A stretch of DNA of 13,178 bases from Stramenopiles sp. TOSAG23-2 (Eukaryota; Sar). A model generated the notes under the pieces. The model did no database searches. It saw only the letters and a list, made by a program, of their open reading frames with translations, and had not been told where the DNA came from. Below, in pieces: positions 1 to 7,923 of the stretch. The DNA is taken from NCBI GenBank assembly GCA_900128395.1, contig LT649819.1, forward strand, positions 1 to 13,178, read 5' to 3'. The position numbers and the translations under genes are program-made. Every line of letters starts with the position of its first letter. The stretch's first letter is position 1.

Positions 1-314
1 ATGGGAATTTGTCATCTGATGCAACATGTGTACAATGTGATCAAGGACAATTTCAGCCTGCAAATCAATTTACTGGTACGAGTTGTACAAATTGGAAGCA
101 ATGCAATAATAATGAATACATTTCATTTAATGGCAATCGTACATCTGATCGTATTTGTGTGCTGAAGCCAACAACTACAACAAAAGTTACAACAGTAGCA
201 GAAATACCGATGACAACAACAACAGTTTCTCCTAGATCACAGTGGTCAGCCAATAAATTGGACGAAAATGATGCAGGAAGATTATCCTCTGGTAATATAA
301 ATAACTATATTTAA
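1..314 (+). CDS. TNFR-like cysteine-rich protein, 5'-partial exon
   Basis: The reading frame (third frame, open from the left edge) begins outside the window, so neither the start nor any signal peptide is visible. The first ~50 residues hold a cysteine-rich module: CVQCDQGQFQ, then CTNWKQC, an EY, GNRTSDR and a closing C. This spacing (CxxC, CxxWxxC, a Tyr, then TSDRxC) is that of TNFR/ephrin-receptor-like cysteine-rich repeats common in secreted or cell-surface proteins of protists and animals. A Thr-rich stretch with two TTTT runs follows, which would suit an O-glycosylated stalk, then a polar tail. The frame stops at TAA 312-314, but GGTAATA at 291 is a usable 5' splice site, so the exon may really end at 291. 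Candidate acceptors downstream are TTTTTACAG (ending 610) and the AGs at 1010-1011 and 1020-1021. Role: probably extracellular; ligand unknown. Confidence 0.6.
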   Translation, partial: GNLSSDATCVQCDQGQFQPANQFTGTSCTNWKQCNNNEYISFNGNRTSDRICVLKPTTTTKVTTVAEIPMTTTTVSPRSQWSANKLDENDAGRLSSGNINNYI

Positions 315-1011
315 CAATTTCAATTATCATCGTATTTATGATAATAATTTAATAATATTTTGTAAAAATGTACGAATAATATATTATATGATATATTATA
401 AGAAAAAGAAAGAAGAGAAAAAGAGAAAAATCACAAAATTTATATATTATATATTATTTATATATATATAAAAATTAAAAAAATACAAAATTTATGATAT
501 ACTATAATACTCGTGTTACTACGAGAATCATTATATTATATTTCTATTAAAAAATTCTGAGATCTGTGAGATCTGAGGGAACATTAATAATAAGGTTATT
601 ATTTTTACAGTGTGATTCAGACGCAGACTAATTCATTTTGATTTCGGGGTTGAGATTTAGATTGTATTGGTGTATTGGTGCATTGCGCGGTTGCTATTCT
701 ACTTGTTAAAAATACGAAAATATTTAATATTTTTATTTTTTATAATATTCGGTTTATTCCTTGGTTGCTTATTCATTTTGATTTCGGGGTTGAGATTTAG
801 ATTGTATTGGTGTATTGGTGCATTGCGCGGTTGCTATTCTACTTGTTAAAAATACGAAAATATTTAATATTTTTATTTTTTATAATATTCGGTTTATTCC
901 TTGGTTGCTTTAGTATATGCGTTACTTTATTTATTTGCGCATGCGCCAAATTATGTACGGATCCAGCGCGAAATGGAAGCAACACTATCTAGTCGACACT
1001 ACAATGTTTAG
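315..1011. other. AT-rich spacer or intron carrying a tandem duplication
   Basis: This is either the 3' flank of the cysteine-rich gene or an intron of it. Bases 315-600 are almost pure A/T with purine runs and TA repeats. A good acceptor-like TTATTATTTTTACAG ends at 610, but all three frames after it close within about 15 codons. The rest is mainly the 140-bp tandem duplication. The short hydrophobic open frames across the duplicated units are repeated by the duplication itself and are not convincing genes. Confidence 0.5.
631..910. repeat. Exact tandem duplication, 2 x 140 bp
   Basis: Copy 1 is 631-770 and copy 2 is 771-910. Both start ATTCATTTTGATTTCGGGG and end TTCCTTGGTTGCTT, and I found no difference between them. 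The flanks do not extend the match, so there are exactly two copies. Identity in non-coding, AT-rich DNA implies a recent duplication, or an assembly overlap error. Confidence 0.95.
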
Positions 1012-1182
1012 GCATGCCAAGATTCTGAGGATAGGTGGGTTTATCAATCCCATGGCTACGATACGATGGTCAGACGGGGATCCCCAATCTGTATTGCCTT
1101 TAGTGAATATTTTATATATGGCTGCCAGGATACAGGACGACGGCTGTCTGTATTCTGCGGATCGTATGAGAAAGAACGGTGA
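1012..1182 (+). CDS. Candidate terminal exon, unknown product
   Basis: A 56-codon open stretch follows an acceptor-like TTTAG (1007-1011) and ends at TGA 1180-1182. It encodes a peptide starting ACQDSEDRWVYQSHGYD and ending CGSYEKER, with four Cys, two of them in the repeated CQD motif. Its base composition is clearly richer in G+C than its flanks, as the coding parts here are. It stops 38 bases before the end of the convergent lipase gene, a natural place for a gene to end. A second acceptor AG at 1020-1021 would join in phase with the G ending the cysteine-rich exon at 291, giving one protein across an intron that holds the 140-bp duplication. A competing frame (917-1225) is also open here, so the assignment is weak. 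I do not recognise the domain. Confidence 0.3.
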   Translation, partial: ACQDSEDRWVYQSHGYDTMVRRGSPICIAFSEYFIYGCQDTGRRLSVFCGSYEKER

Positions 1183-1219
1183 GCGATTGGCTCCAAACAC
1201 TATATCATATACTAAATTT

Positions 1220-3658
1220 TTATGAAATTGTGCACATACTTTGAAGCTTCTCCATGCAGCCATCACCGCTTTCAATAGTGACTGGATAATCATTTCCTGG
1301 GCATTCTTCATAAATTTCAGCTAAATTTCGTATATAATTAGTCATTAAATGGTCTAATCCCATCCGAACATCAGCAATCATCCAACATATTCTTGGATGG
1401 TTTCTTGGCACTTCATGCATCATAAGGCATTCCCTCGTTTCAACTTCGATAATTTCCGCTCTCTTACCAAGTTGTTTGTGTTTTAAATAAGTCTTCGTTT
1501 CTAACACTTTAGTCGTTGTAGTAGGTTTCCTGCTAAAGGATGCTTTTTTCGTTGCAAAATTTTTTGCATCTTGCACTTGTCCCAAATATTTATAAGACAT
1601 ATGTTGGATTCTACCTGGAACCCACAATACATTAAATGCTTGGTCTCCTTGCTTGTCTCCTGCACCTGCTGCAAGAATCTCATCGACTTTATCTTGCATA
1701 AATTGGATGGTCGAAATTGCCATTTTTTTTCCTTTTTCTGCGGCTTGATCCGCCATCGCCTTGGCTTTATTTCCCATACTCCCAAACATACTGCCCTTCT
1801 TTTTGTCTCCATTTTCTTTTTCTTTTTTCTGTTTTTTTTTCCCAGTCCATTCCTCTACAATACTTGCATTATTTGCAATCCATACATACGATGACATATT
1901 TTGAGTTGCAATTCTTGATACAAGATCATGTTGATTGACTACGGCAATTATATAACTTTTAGTAGATTCTAAAAAGGATATTTCTCCTTCCTTTAATGGT
2001 TCTGCATTAGGCCTATTGTTCAGAACGGGAGGAGTACCATATCCATATGCTGTAACTTTACCTTTGAATCCGCAACCATTTTGTTTTTTTCAGTATTTAA
2101 GATAATTGCCAATAAGGACGCTGTTCCTGCACCAAGCGAATGACCGACACATGTAATTTTATCACATTTTTTATTGTCAATATATTCTCGTAAATGAGGG
2201 TATACATCCATAGCAATTACTAAAGCGGCCCATTGCATTTGTGCATGAGTGATTCCATGTCCACAGACAGATGGAACAGCGTTGCAAACCATATCAGTCA
2301 ACGCATCGCCCATTGAACTTGTCCCGCGAACAAGAATACAAATTTCTTTCTTATCCTCTGCATACCCAATAGTGTATCTTGGAATATCAAATGTCTCCGG
2401 AATGGCAGCAGCATCAAAACTTTTAGGCAAGTTTTCTCCAACAGTATTTTTCCATTGTTGCACTAAAACCTCCCTTTTTACCTTATCAGTTTTTCCAATC
2501 TCAATTTTTCTACCACCAAATATACCAACAAATGTTCCTACAACTTTTTGCTCTTTTTTTTTCTTCTTAAACATTCCACCTTTTTCTGCCGGGATAATGA
2601 TCGTTTTTTCCAAATGATCTTTGTCTCCAGGAAGTATTGTAGGCAATAGTTTGTATGATTTTAAAATTGCATTTGATCGTTGTTGCATTGCCAATTTTGC
2701 TGTCAAGCCTGGTTTCTCGGGTTTAGACGATGCTGCTTGGGCATTTTTGCAATACTTGAATGGGTCCTTTGTATAAATACTAAAAGCAAGGAATGCATAG
2801 ATGTATATTCTCCCAAGTTCTTTTTTATCACTGGCTTTTTTTCCCCTTCGTTGCATTTCTTTATGGACACGTTTCAGACCTTTAATACCATCATTTATTG
2901 CTTTATTCCATTCATCCATCTTCTCTTGGTCCTTGAGTTTGTCTTTATATCGATCCCGATGTGGATTTTTAAGCTACGTACATTAAAATATTTGGTTAGA
3001 AATGAGAAAACACAATAGTTATTTAGAATATACCATAAATTTAGAAGATAGTTAAACTTACCTCTTCAGGGTAATAATCTTTCGGGGGCAGCTTGTTTTC
3101 AACAGCACTTTTGTTAAAGAGTTTAACCGCTGCCATGCTCGTTTTATCAAATATCATCCTGTCTGTTCGATCATCACAACCTTTATCTTCTTTCGTTGCA
3201 TACCAACCTGAATAGATGCGTCCCCATTTATAATCTTCCTCGTTTTGTCTAAGCTTTTTCGGATCATCCTCCGTTTTCATATTCTTTTTGATTTCTTCGT
3301 AGCTTTTAAAATGTGCATCCCAATTGATATTATTTTTGTATAATTTTTCCGTCATATCAGCATATTGCAAGCATTTGTTACTTGATAATGGCAAAGCGGT
3401 CAAACCAGCAACTGGCCAATTTACCGTTGACGGATCAGGGACCATTTGCTTAGTGCACCATAGTGCTAAAGCAATTTCCGAGGATTGCCCCCCAACGGCA
3501 CTACATGCTTTTTGTAGCATCTCCATCTTTGGATCCGATGGTTTTGGTAAATTGACCCTAAAGAGTTTGTTTCCATCATCGTAATACTCTTTAAATGTTA
3601 TTTTTGGATCATGAAATACAGGTTTTACCTCCTTTTCTTCTGGCGTTACTTTAGGCAT
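1220..3658 (-). CDS. Class 3 (diacylglycerol-lipase-like) lipase, two exons, one-base frame break
   Basis: A serine hydrolase of the alpha/beta fold, expected to cleave acyl esters of glycerolipids. Exon 1 (3658-3062, 199 codons, ATG at 3658) is followed by an 88-bp intron; the reading frame resumes at 2973. Visible motifs are the oxyanion-side ILVRGTSSMGDALTD (about residues 412-426), the nucleophile elbow GHSLGAG (Ser ~478), YGYGTPPVL, NQHDLVSR (Asp ~549), VPGRIQHM, and LDHLMTNYIRNL (His ~741). This is the full Ser-Asp-His triad in the order of lipase_3/DAG lipases. The domain spans two frames: GHSLGAG is in one (ending TGA 2020-2022), and from YGYGTPP onward in the -1 frame (ending TAA 1220-1222). 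The switch falls at the A7 run 2084-2090. Read through, the protein is ~783 residues, with a Lys-rich insert after the Asp motif. The ~400-residue N-terminal region is not recognised; no signal peptide or membrane segment is evident, so it is probably cytosolic or peripheral. Unlike animal DAG lipases it lacks four N-terminal membrane helices. Confidence 0.88.
2974..3061 (-). other. Spliceosomal intron in the lipase gene (88 bp)
   Basis: On the minus strand exon 1 ends ...CCTGAAGAG and the intron starts GTAAGTTTAA; it ends ...TGTACGTAG at 2974. Joining is in phase 0: PEE runs into LKNPHRDRYKDK and then the frame containing MDEWNKAI. Without splicing the frame stops a few codons after 3061. 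This is the clearest evidence that the window is eukaryotic. Confidence 0.9.
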
Positions 3659-4381
3659 AAATTTTTTTTTTATTGTTTTACTTTACTATGTAGAAGTATT
3701 TATCAGTTGTATTAATAGTTCGTATGTGTGGATATATTGTACAGTATATTAGTATATTGACTTTTGTCTTTTGTCTTTATTCTATTTGTAAGTCCACGAA
3801 GTGTGAAGTGTGCAAGAAGAAGTTGCAAGTTTAATTGTTGCAATTGAAGAAGAATGATAATGAAGAAGAAGATATTAATAATATATTATAGAATTAGAAT
3901 GGTGCAATAATTTTTTGGCAGTCCTGCTACGCTGGCCTGCTGTGTGGCCTGTGCTGGCGTGCTGGCAGCATGTTATAATGATGTGGCCTGTGCATTCTTT
4001 GGACACCAGTACCAGTGAAACGAAAAGATATTATACCATTGTATTAATAAACTCCACAGCACCCCATATATTCATATAAAGTATTATATAATATAATAGT
4101 ATATTAATATAGTATAATACTAATAAGTATACCTAAAGCATAAAGTATATAGTATGTTATAATGCACTAATAATAGAAATAAGTGATATATTATTATATG
4201 GTGAAATCATGGCTGATGATATTGCGTATCATTGCGTGGTATATAATGATCAATTACGTAAAGGATTTTTTTGTGCTGTATGCTGTACCTGGTACCTACT
4301 CGATACCCTCACCTTCGCCTGCTACAGACAGCCCAGAACCAGTAATTCTGAGCGCAGGCGAAGTACCTGTGTGTGGTAACT
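3659..4381. other. Spacer upstream of the lipase, with a G+C-rich island
   Basis: No gene is supported here. It contains the presumed lipase promoter side (T-rich tract directly upstream of the ATG), a local G+C-rich patch at 3917-3993 with TGTGGCCTGTGC twice (3943-3954, 3982-3993) and GTGCTGGC twice in tandem (3951-3966), then AT repeats. The short open frames from 4183 onward run into the foldback element and are AT-driven. Confidence 0.5.
4313..4363. repeat. Inverted repeat flanking the foldback element
   Basis: CTTCGCCTG (4313-4321) and CAGGCGAAG (4355-4363) are perfect 9-bp inverted arms around a 33-base loop, in a G+C-richer patch directly before the foldback element. They could form a stem-loop; function unknown. 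Confidence 0.6.
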
Positions 4382-4876
4382 GGTCGGAAAATTTAGCACT
4401 ACATAGCACTAAAAACAAGATTTGGGAAAAGATTTGGGAAAATATTTTCCGACGAAAAATGCATTATTTCTATACCTTGGTTTTTTAATTATGGAATTAT
4501 ATAGTCAAAATATTATATTATTTATAACTTTAATAATAATATATTTGTATCAAATTATATATCGGATATTTATTATAATAATGTTAAATCGATATAAATG
4601 TAATTTAGAGCATGAAATCATGATGTAATCGAGAATGGAATATTTTCATTTTTCATCAGATTTTTGCATATACCATCATGTATTTATTGGAATTTTGATG
4701 GTATTTTCTCAATGTATAGTTGTTATTATATTATATATAAATTATATCATACATTATTCGGATATTTTATATTTTATAAAATTATTATATACAATAATTG
4801 TCATTTCGGTTTCGTCGGAAAATATTTTCCCCTGAAATCTTGTTTTTAGTGCTATGTAGTGCTAAATTTTCCGACC
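4382..4876. mobile_element. Foldback / MITE-like non-autonomous element, ~495 bp
   Basis: Two long inverted arms bound an AT-rich core without a supported gene. The left arm (4382-4457) begins GGTCGGAAAATTTAGCACTA, and the right arm (4810-4876) ends with its reverse complement. The outer 42 bases match exactly. Inside, both arms share the palindrome GGAAAATATTTTCC followed by GACGAAA. The left arm differs by an exact 12-bp tandem duplication, GATTTGGGAAAA (4419-4430, 4431-4442), and a few bases. A third copy of part of the arm lies at 7205-7243, so this is a dispersed family. No transposase and no clear target-site duplication are visible, so it would depend on an enzyme encoded elsewhere. 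Alternatively it is a foldback repeat of non-transposon origin. Confidence 0.75.
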
Positions 4877-5016
4877 GACTGGGCTAGCCAGCTAGCTCAG
4901 ATAACTGCTATCTCTTTATAATTTAAATTAAGTCAAGTGAAACCGAAAATGTCTGGGCTATATCGTAGTGTGTAGTGTCTATGATATAATATTCGTCAGT
5001 ATATATTGGTTAAAAT

Positions 5017-5415
5017 CTAAGTTATACGAAGCGTTCGTAATAATTTTACTTCCCGTGGTAAATTAATATGTTCAATACTCAATCTCAGAAATAATATGTT
5101 AATCCTCTCATCTAAGAAAATGATTTACTCCTATCATACTATTAATAAAGCTCTCATGCGCCGCCGCAAGCTAATACTCTATAAGCACAAGTAGATCTGA
5201 ATCCAGCATAACACTCTCGTAAATAAATATACTCGCACTTTCTTCCATATAGTCCCGTTCCACTGCATCTATATGTCTATTTGCTGAGGTATTTGGATAC
5301 AAATTCAACACATCCTTTTTATTTCTTGTCTCGTTGCATCTGACATGTCAGTGCGGGTAATTAATAACTGTTTCTCGTAAATCCAGTCTGTTATAAATCC
5401 TCTTATCTCTTGCTC
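5017..5415 (-). pseudogene. Broken coding-like tract after the four-TM gene
   Basis: Immediately after the TAA of the four-TM gene the minus strand keeps a coding look in several broken pieces. In the same frame past the stop, 5415-5305 reads EQEIRGFITDWIYEKQ and on to ...RQEIKRMC. In another frame, 5347-5174 is open for 58 codons and contains KDVLNLYPNTSANRHIDAV and ends ...LLVLIEY before TAG 5171-5173; the same frame goes on as LAAAHESFINSM. At 5109-5017 a third frame reads ERINILFLRLSIEHINLP then REVKLLRTLRIT, faintly leucine-rich-repeat-like. The G+C level is higher than in real spacer. It may be a decayed gene, a lost C-terminal extension of the four-TM protein, or unrecognised small exons. 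No family is recognised. Confidence 0.4.
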
Positions 5416-6825
5416 TTAATTTTTGCATTCCGGAAATATAGTTTTAAATTTATCTTCTAGAGGCTTACTTTCACAAATTGTTTTAAATTCCATAGGTTTG
5501 TCTACGAATTGTTTGCACCTTTTGTAAATTTCATCATCTCCCACTTTGCCTTGCAGTTTCGGATATAAAGGAGCAATTTTACCAAAACTTACTCTCCATC
5601 GACTTGAAAAATCGTTGAATTGTTTGTCATTATAATCCCGGATAAATGTTTCCCATTGACAATAATCCGCCAATTGTATGACCCCGAAAGCTTTGTTTAC
5701 ACGGGGATCATGGTGAAATGCTACAGAAAAATCATCATTTGAATTATTTTTTGTCTCCAACTCGTGTGATACTTTCACTGATGATTTGATTTGGCTAGGC
5801 TTTTGTATTCGAGAGCCATACTCCTTTTTTTCTTCTCTTTCACGGGTCGATTCCATATTCCGTAAATCTCCACTGTCTAAATTTAATAAAAATGGGTTAC
5901 TACAATCTTCCAATTTGTCTTCCATATCCCAAAGTATAACTATCATGTTTAAAAACATATAAATTTTTTCCCTCCCGTCTATCCAAACTTTTGTACTTTC
6001 TATATAGTCTCTGTATACCTCTTGTTCTTTCAAATTGCGGACGCACCTAGTAAAACTCATTACCATCATCATGCATATAATGGAAAGTATCAAATAAAAA
6101 TATCCCCATGTTAGATAAGACCCATAAGTTGAACTCCTACCGCTTGGGAAAGCAACTGGTCTACCTGCCTTGCTCCAGGTCCCGTTGATTGATTCCCCAC
6201 CATTTTCGACCCACATATCTGGAAATTTAATAAATGCAAAGCGGTTGAAAGCCAAAAAAGAAGCTACCATACCAAGAAGAGTTGAAATAAAGATAAAAAA
6301 TATTATTGATCTATTCCAAAACCACCAAGATTCGCGTATTTTCCGAGGTGTATTGTCACTATTTGATGTCTCCATCCCACCCAATAAATAAAATACGACG
6401 ATTCCACACATAGATGCACCAAGCATGTAGACTGCCGCAGTTGTATACATAGATAATTCTTCAATTATCGTCGGGGATTTCCATCTAGTAGCATTGTATG
6501 GCGCTTTGCTGAAACGTTCTCTAGCTTCTTCAACTTCTCCAAAGTCTACCGACATTGGTATTCCCATAACAGCACCTAAGAATAAACCTGATAACAACGT
6601 GCTTATCATAACTAAATTCTCAATGCGTTGATTGGATATAGTTGCCTCGTCTAAAAACTCGTCATAAATAGTGTTCAATAAAGGACAATTATACAACGAG
6701 CAATGTTTTCTTTTTTTTTTAACGGTATATGTTTGTACATAGTCATATTGTTTCTCTGGATTTATAAAGCGAACTGGAATTGCAAGTCTTTCACCGTTAG
6801 CCTTAGTTTTAGCTTCATCCCCCAT
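5416..6825 (-). CDS. Four-transmembrane protein, unknown family
   Basis: An uninterrupted 469-residue frame. The ATG at 6825 is preceded by an in-frame TAG 15 bases upstream, which fixes the start. Four hydrophobic segments are seen at about residues 71-91, 129-149, 172-193 and 237-258. The N-terminal ~70 residues and the ~210-residue C-terminal region are hydrophilic, so both ends are predicted cytosolic. The only two strong N-glycosylation sequons in the loops (NAT at 111, NGT at 214) lie in loops 1-2 and 3-4, both on the predicted outer side, which supports this topology. A Lys/Arg cluster (KKKRK, 36-40) precedes TM1. The C-terminal region has a Glu/Arg-rich linker and a folded-looking part with WETFIRDYN and RWRVSFGKIAPLYPKLQGK. 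No family is recognised. The neighbour downstream on the same strand is the lipase, 1.8 kb away. Confidence 0.85.
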   Translation of the reverse strand: MGDEAKTKANGERLAIPVRFINPEKQYDYVQTYTVKKKRKHCSLYNCPLLNTIYDEFLDEATISNQRIENLVMISTLLSGLFLGAVMGIPMSVDFGEVEEARERFSKAPYNATRWKSPTIIEELSMYTTAAVYMLGASMCGIVVFYLLGGMETSNSDNTPRKIRESWWFWNRSIIFFIFISTLLGMVASFLAFNRFAFIKFPDMWVENGGESINGTWSKAGRPVAFPSGRSSTYGSYLTWGYFYLILSIICMMMVMSFTRCVRNLKEQEVYRDYIESTKVWIDGREKIYMFLNMIVILWDMEDKLEDCSNPFLLNLDSGDLRNMESTREREEKKEYGSRIQKPSQIKSSVKVSHELETKNNSNDDFSVAFHHDPRVNKAFGVIQLADYCQWETFIRDYNDKQFNDFSSRWRVSFGKIAPLYPKLQGKVGDDEIYKRCKQFVDKPMEFKTICESKPLEDKFKTIFPECKN

Positions 6826-6863
6826 ATTGTTATTGTTAGTCTAAATATTTATATATATAATGT

Positions 6864-6889
6864 TGTGTGTGTGTGTGTGCGTGCGTGCA
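6864..6889. repeat. Microsatellite (TG)n(CGTG)n
   Basis: Alternating TGTGTG... passing into GCGTGCGTGC, just upstream of the four-TM gene. This is a simple-sequence repeat that is likely variable between individuals. Confidence 0.9.
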
Positions 6890-7045
6890 GTATATGTAAT
6901 GCTGTAATAGCTATTGATAAATTTATAGAGATATAAAAACTTTGTATTGGATTATATCATTTATTATATAGTTTGTGGTGAATTAATATTTTTTATATAT
7001 ATAAATACTATAATACAATGCGTAGTATACAATTACTTAAATAAA

Positions 7046-7093
7046 CACTTCTTCTTTGTGCAGGTACCACAGGTACCTGGTAAAGAAGAAGTG
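7046..7093. repeat. Strong 48-bp hairpin-forming inverted repeat
   Basis: The left arm is CACTTCTTCTTT, a short mismatch, then CAGGTACC; the right arm is GGTACCTG, a short mismatch, then AAAGAAGAAGTG. The two 12-bp outer arms pair fully and so do the two 8-bp inner arms, leaving a loop of only a few bases. It is not followed by a gene end, so a transcription terminator role is not supported. It could be a transposon end or a small structured RNA. Confidence 0.75.
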
Positions 7094-7204
7094 CTAAAAA
7101 AATAAAAAAAAACAACTACTCAACATAAAAACAAATTGGGCAATAGCAATTGGAGAGATTTTAATTTGTTCACACAAATTAAGTCTGTGCATATTAATTA
7201 CGAT

Positions 7205-7243
7205 AAATTTAGCACTACACAGCACTAAAAACAAGATTTCAGG
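7205..7243. mobile_element. Partial third copy of the foldback-element arm
   Basis: AAATTTAGCACTACACAGCA and the 19 bases after it match the right arm of the 4382-4876 element (read on its reverse strand) over 39 bases with one difference (C for T). The match ends after CAGG. There is no matching second arm nearby, so this is a truncated or solo copy. Confidence 0.75.
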
Positions 7244-7379
7244 CTATTTTCTTTTGTAAAAAGTCAGACAGGCTATCTATATTCTTACAGTAGTACAATA
7301 TTGTCAATAATGCTCTAAAAATAACTATTCAACGCTCGGTCGTTATTATTTATACTTGTTCCTATAGTAAATCTTGTTC

Positions 7380-7855
7380 CTATGTATTCAAGTTGAGAGT
7401 AGCAGAAATAAATTCCGAACCCGAGACTAATGTTATTGCAACATTTCCTGTCGTTCCACAGGATGAAATTTTAAGCCCGGAGGCGGGGGAAAAGCTACGA
7501 TTAATACCAGAACAAATCTGAATATAAACGCATGCCAAATTTGTTAAAAATGGTCTACGTTTAATGATTATTATCATTGTAGCGATTTAATTTTTCGTTC
7601 GAGTATAGGTCTCCCAATTCCGGCGTTGAAAAATACTTTTTCTTCTTACTCTTTTCCATATCGATGGACCCGGATGAATACATATGCACAGACCCCATTG
7701 ATTCCAGAGATGATTTTAATTTATGCATATCGTAATTGACTTCATCATCAAATAAACCATCCGTGGCATTAGAACGTTCCAAATTTTCATTTAATTTGTC
7801 CAATCTATTCGAAACACCATCCAATTTATCCGCTAATATTTGTTATATATATATA
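7380..7855 (-). pseudogene. Coiled-coil-like segment and beta-rich tail, frame-broken
   Basis: Two minus-strand frames abut and overlap by 17 bases. The first (about 7851-7561) lacks an ATG near its start, follows an acceptor-like ATATTAG, and begins with a heptad-like run QILADKLDGVSNRLDKLNEN typical of coiled coils; its later part is Asp/Lys-rich and ends ...RYNDNNH. The second (7577-7380, shifted by one base) reads through PASGLKISS, CGTTGNVAITLVSGSEF and ISATLNLNT to TAG, beta-strand-like with Gly/Thr/Ser. They may be one gene split by a frameshift in the AAT/ATA-rich overlap, or two exons. Together with 7924-8137 upstream they could be the end of one decayed gene. No family is recognised with confidence. 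Confidence 0.4.
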
Positions 7856-7923
7856 TACATCATTTATAAAAACTACGACTTCGTATTATTTTAAAGAAGG
7901 ATTAATACACGATATGATATATG

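Larger units (their letters stand above)
6826..7379. other. Spacer with microsatellite and hairpins
   Basis: No gene is supported. It holds the upstream side of the four-TM gene, a GT/GC-alternating microsatellite, the 7046-7093 hairpin, a smaller perfect inverted repeat TTAATTTGT...ACAAATTAA (7161-7182, loop of four), and the third copy of the foldback-element arm (7205-7243). Confidence 0.6.

Noticed and set aside
667-992. Two short hydrophobic plus-strand open frames
   Set aside because: They are the same sequence repeated by the 140-bp tandem duplication; the hydrophobic look comes from T-rich codons.
917-1225. 102-codon plus-strand frame over the candidate terminal exon
   Set aside because: It starts inside AT-rich DNA without acceptor or supported start, overlaps the lipase 3' end, and competes with a frame that has an acceptor and a well-placed stop. 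I cannot exclude it.
2020-2062. A second intron in the lipase starting at AAG|GTAAAG (2061)
   Set aside because: The following sequence still encodes conserved lipase residues (YGYGTPPVL) and must be kept, so splicing it out would remove part of the domain.
4183-4849. Several small plus-strand frames (60-100 codons) within and before the foldback element
   Set aside because: They have Ile/Tyr/Phe-only composition expected from A/T-rich DNA and are interrupted by the element arms.
5348-5350. In-frame TGA read as selenocysteine in the tract after the four-TM gene
   Set aside because: No SECIS-like structure was evident, no CxxU-type context is present, and other frame breaks lie nearby, so decay or indels explain it better.
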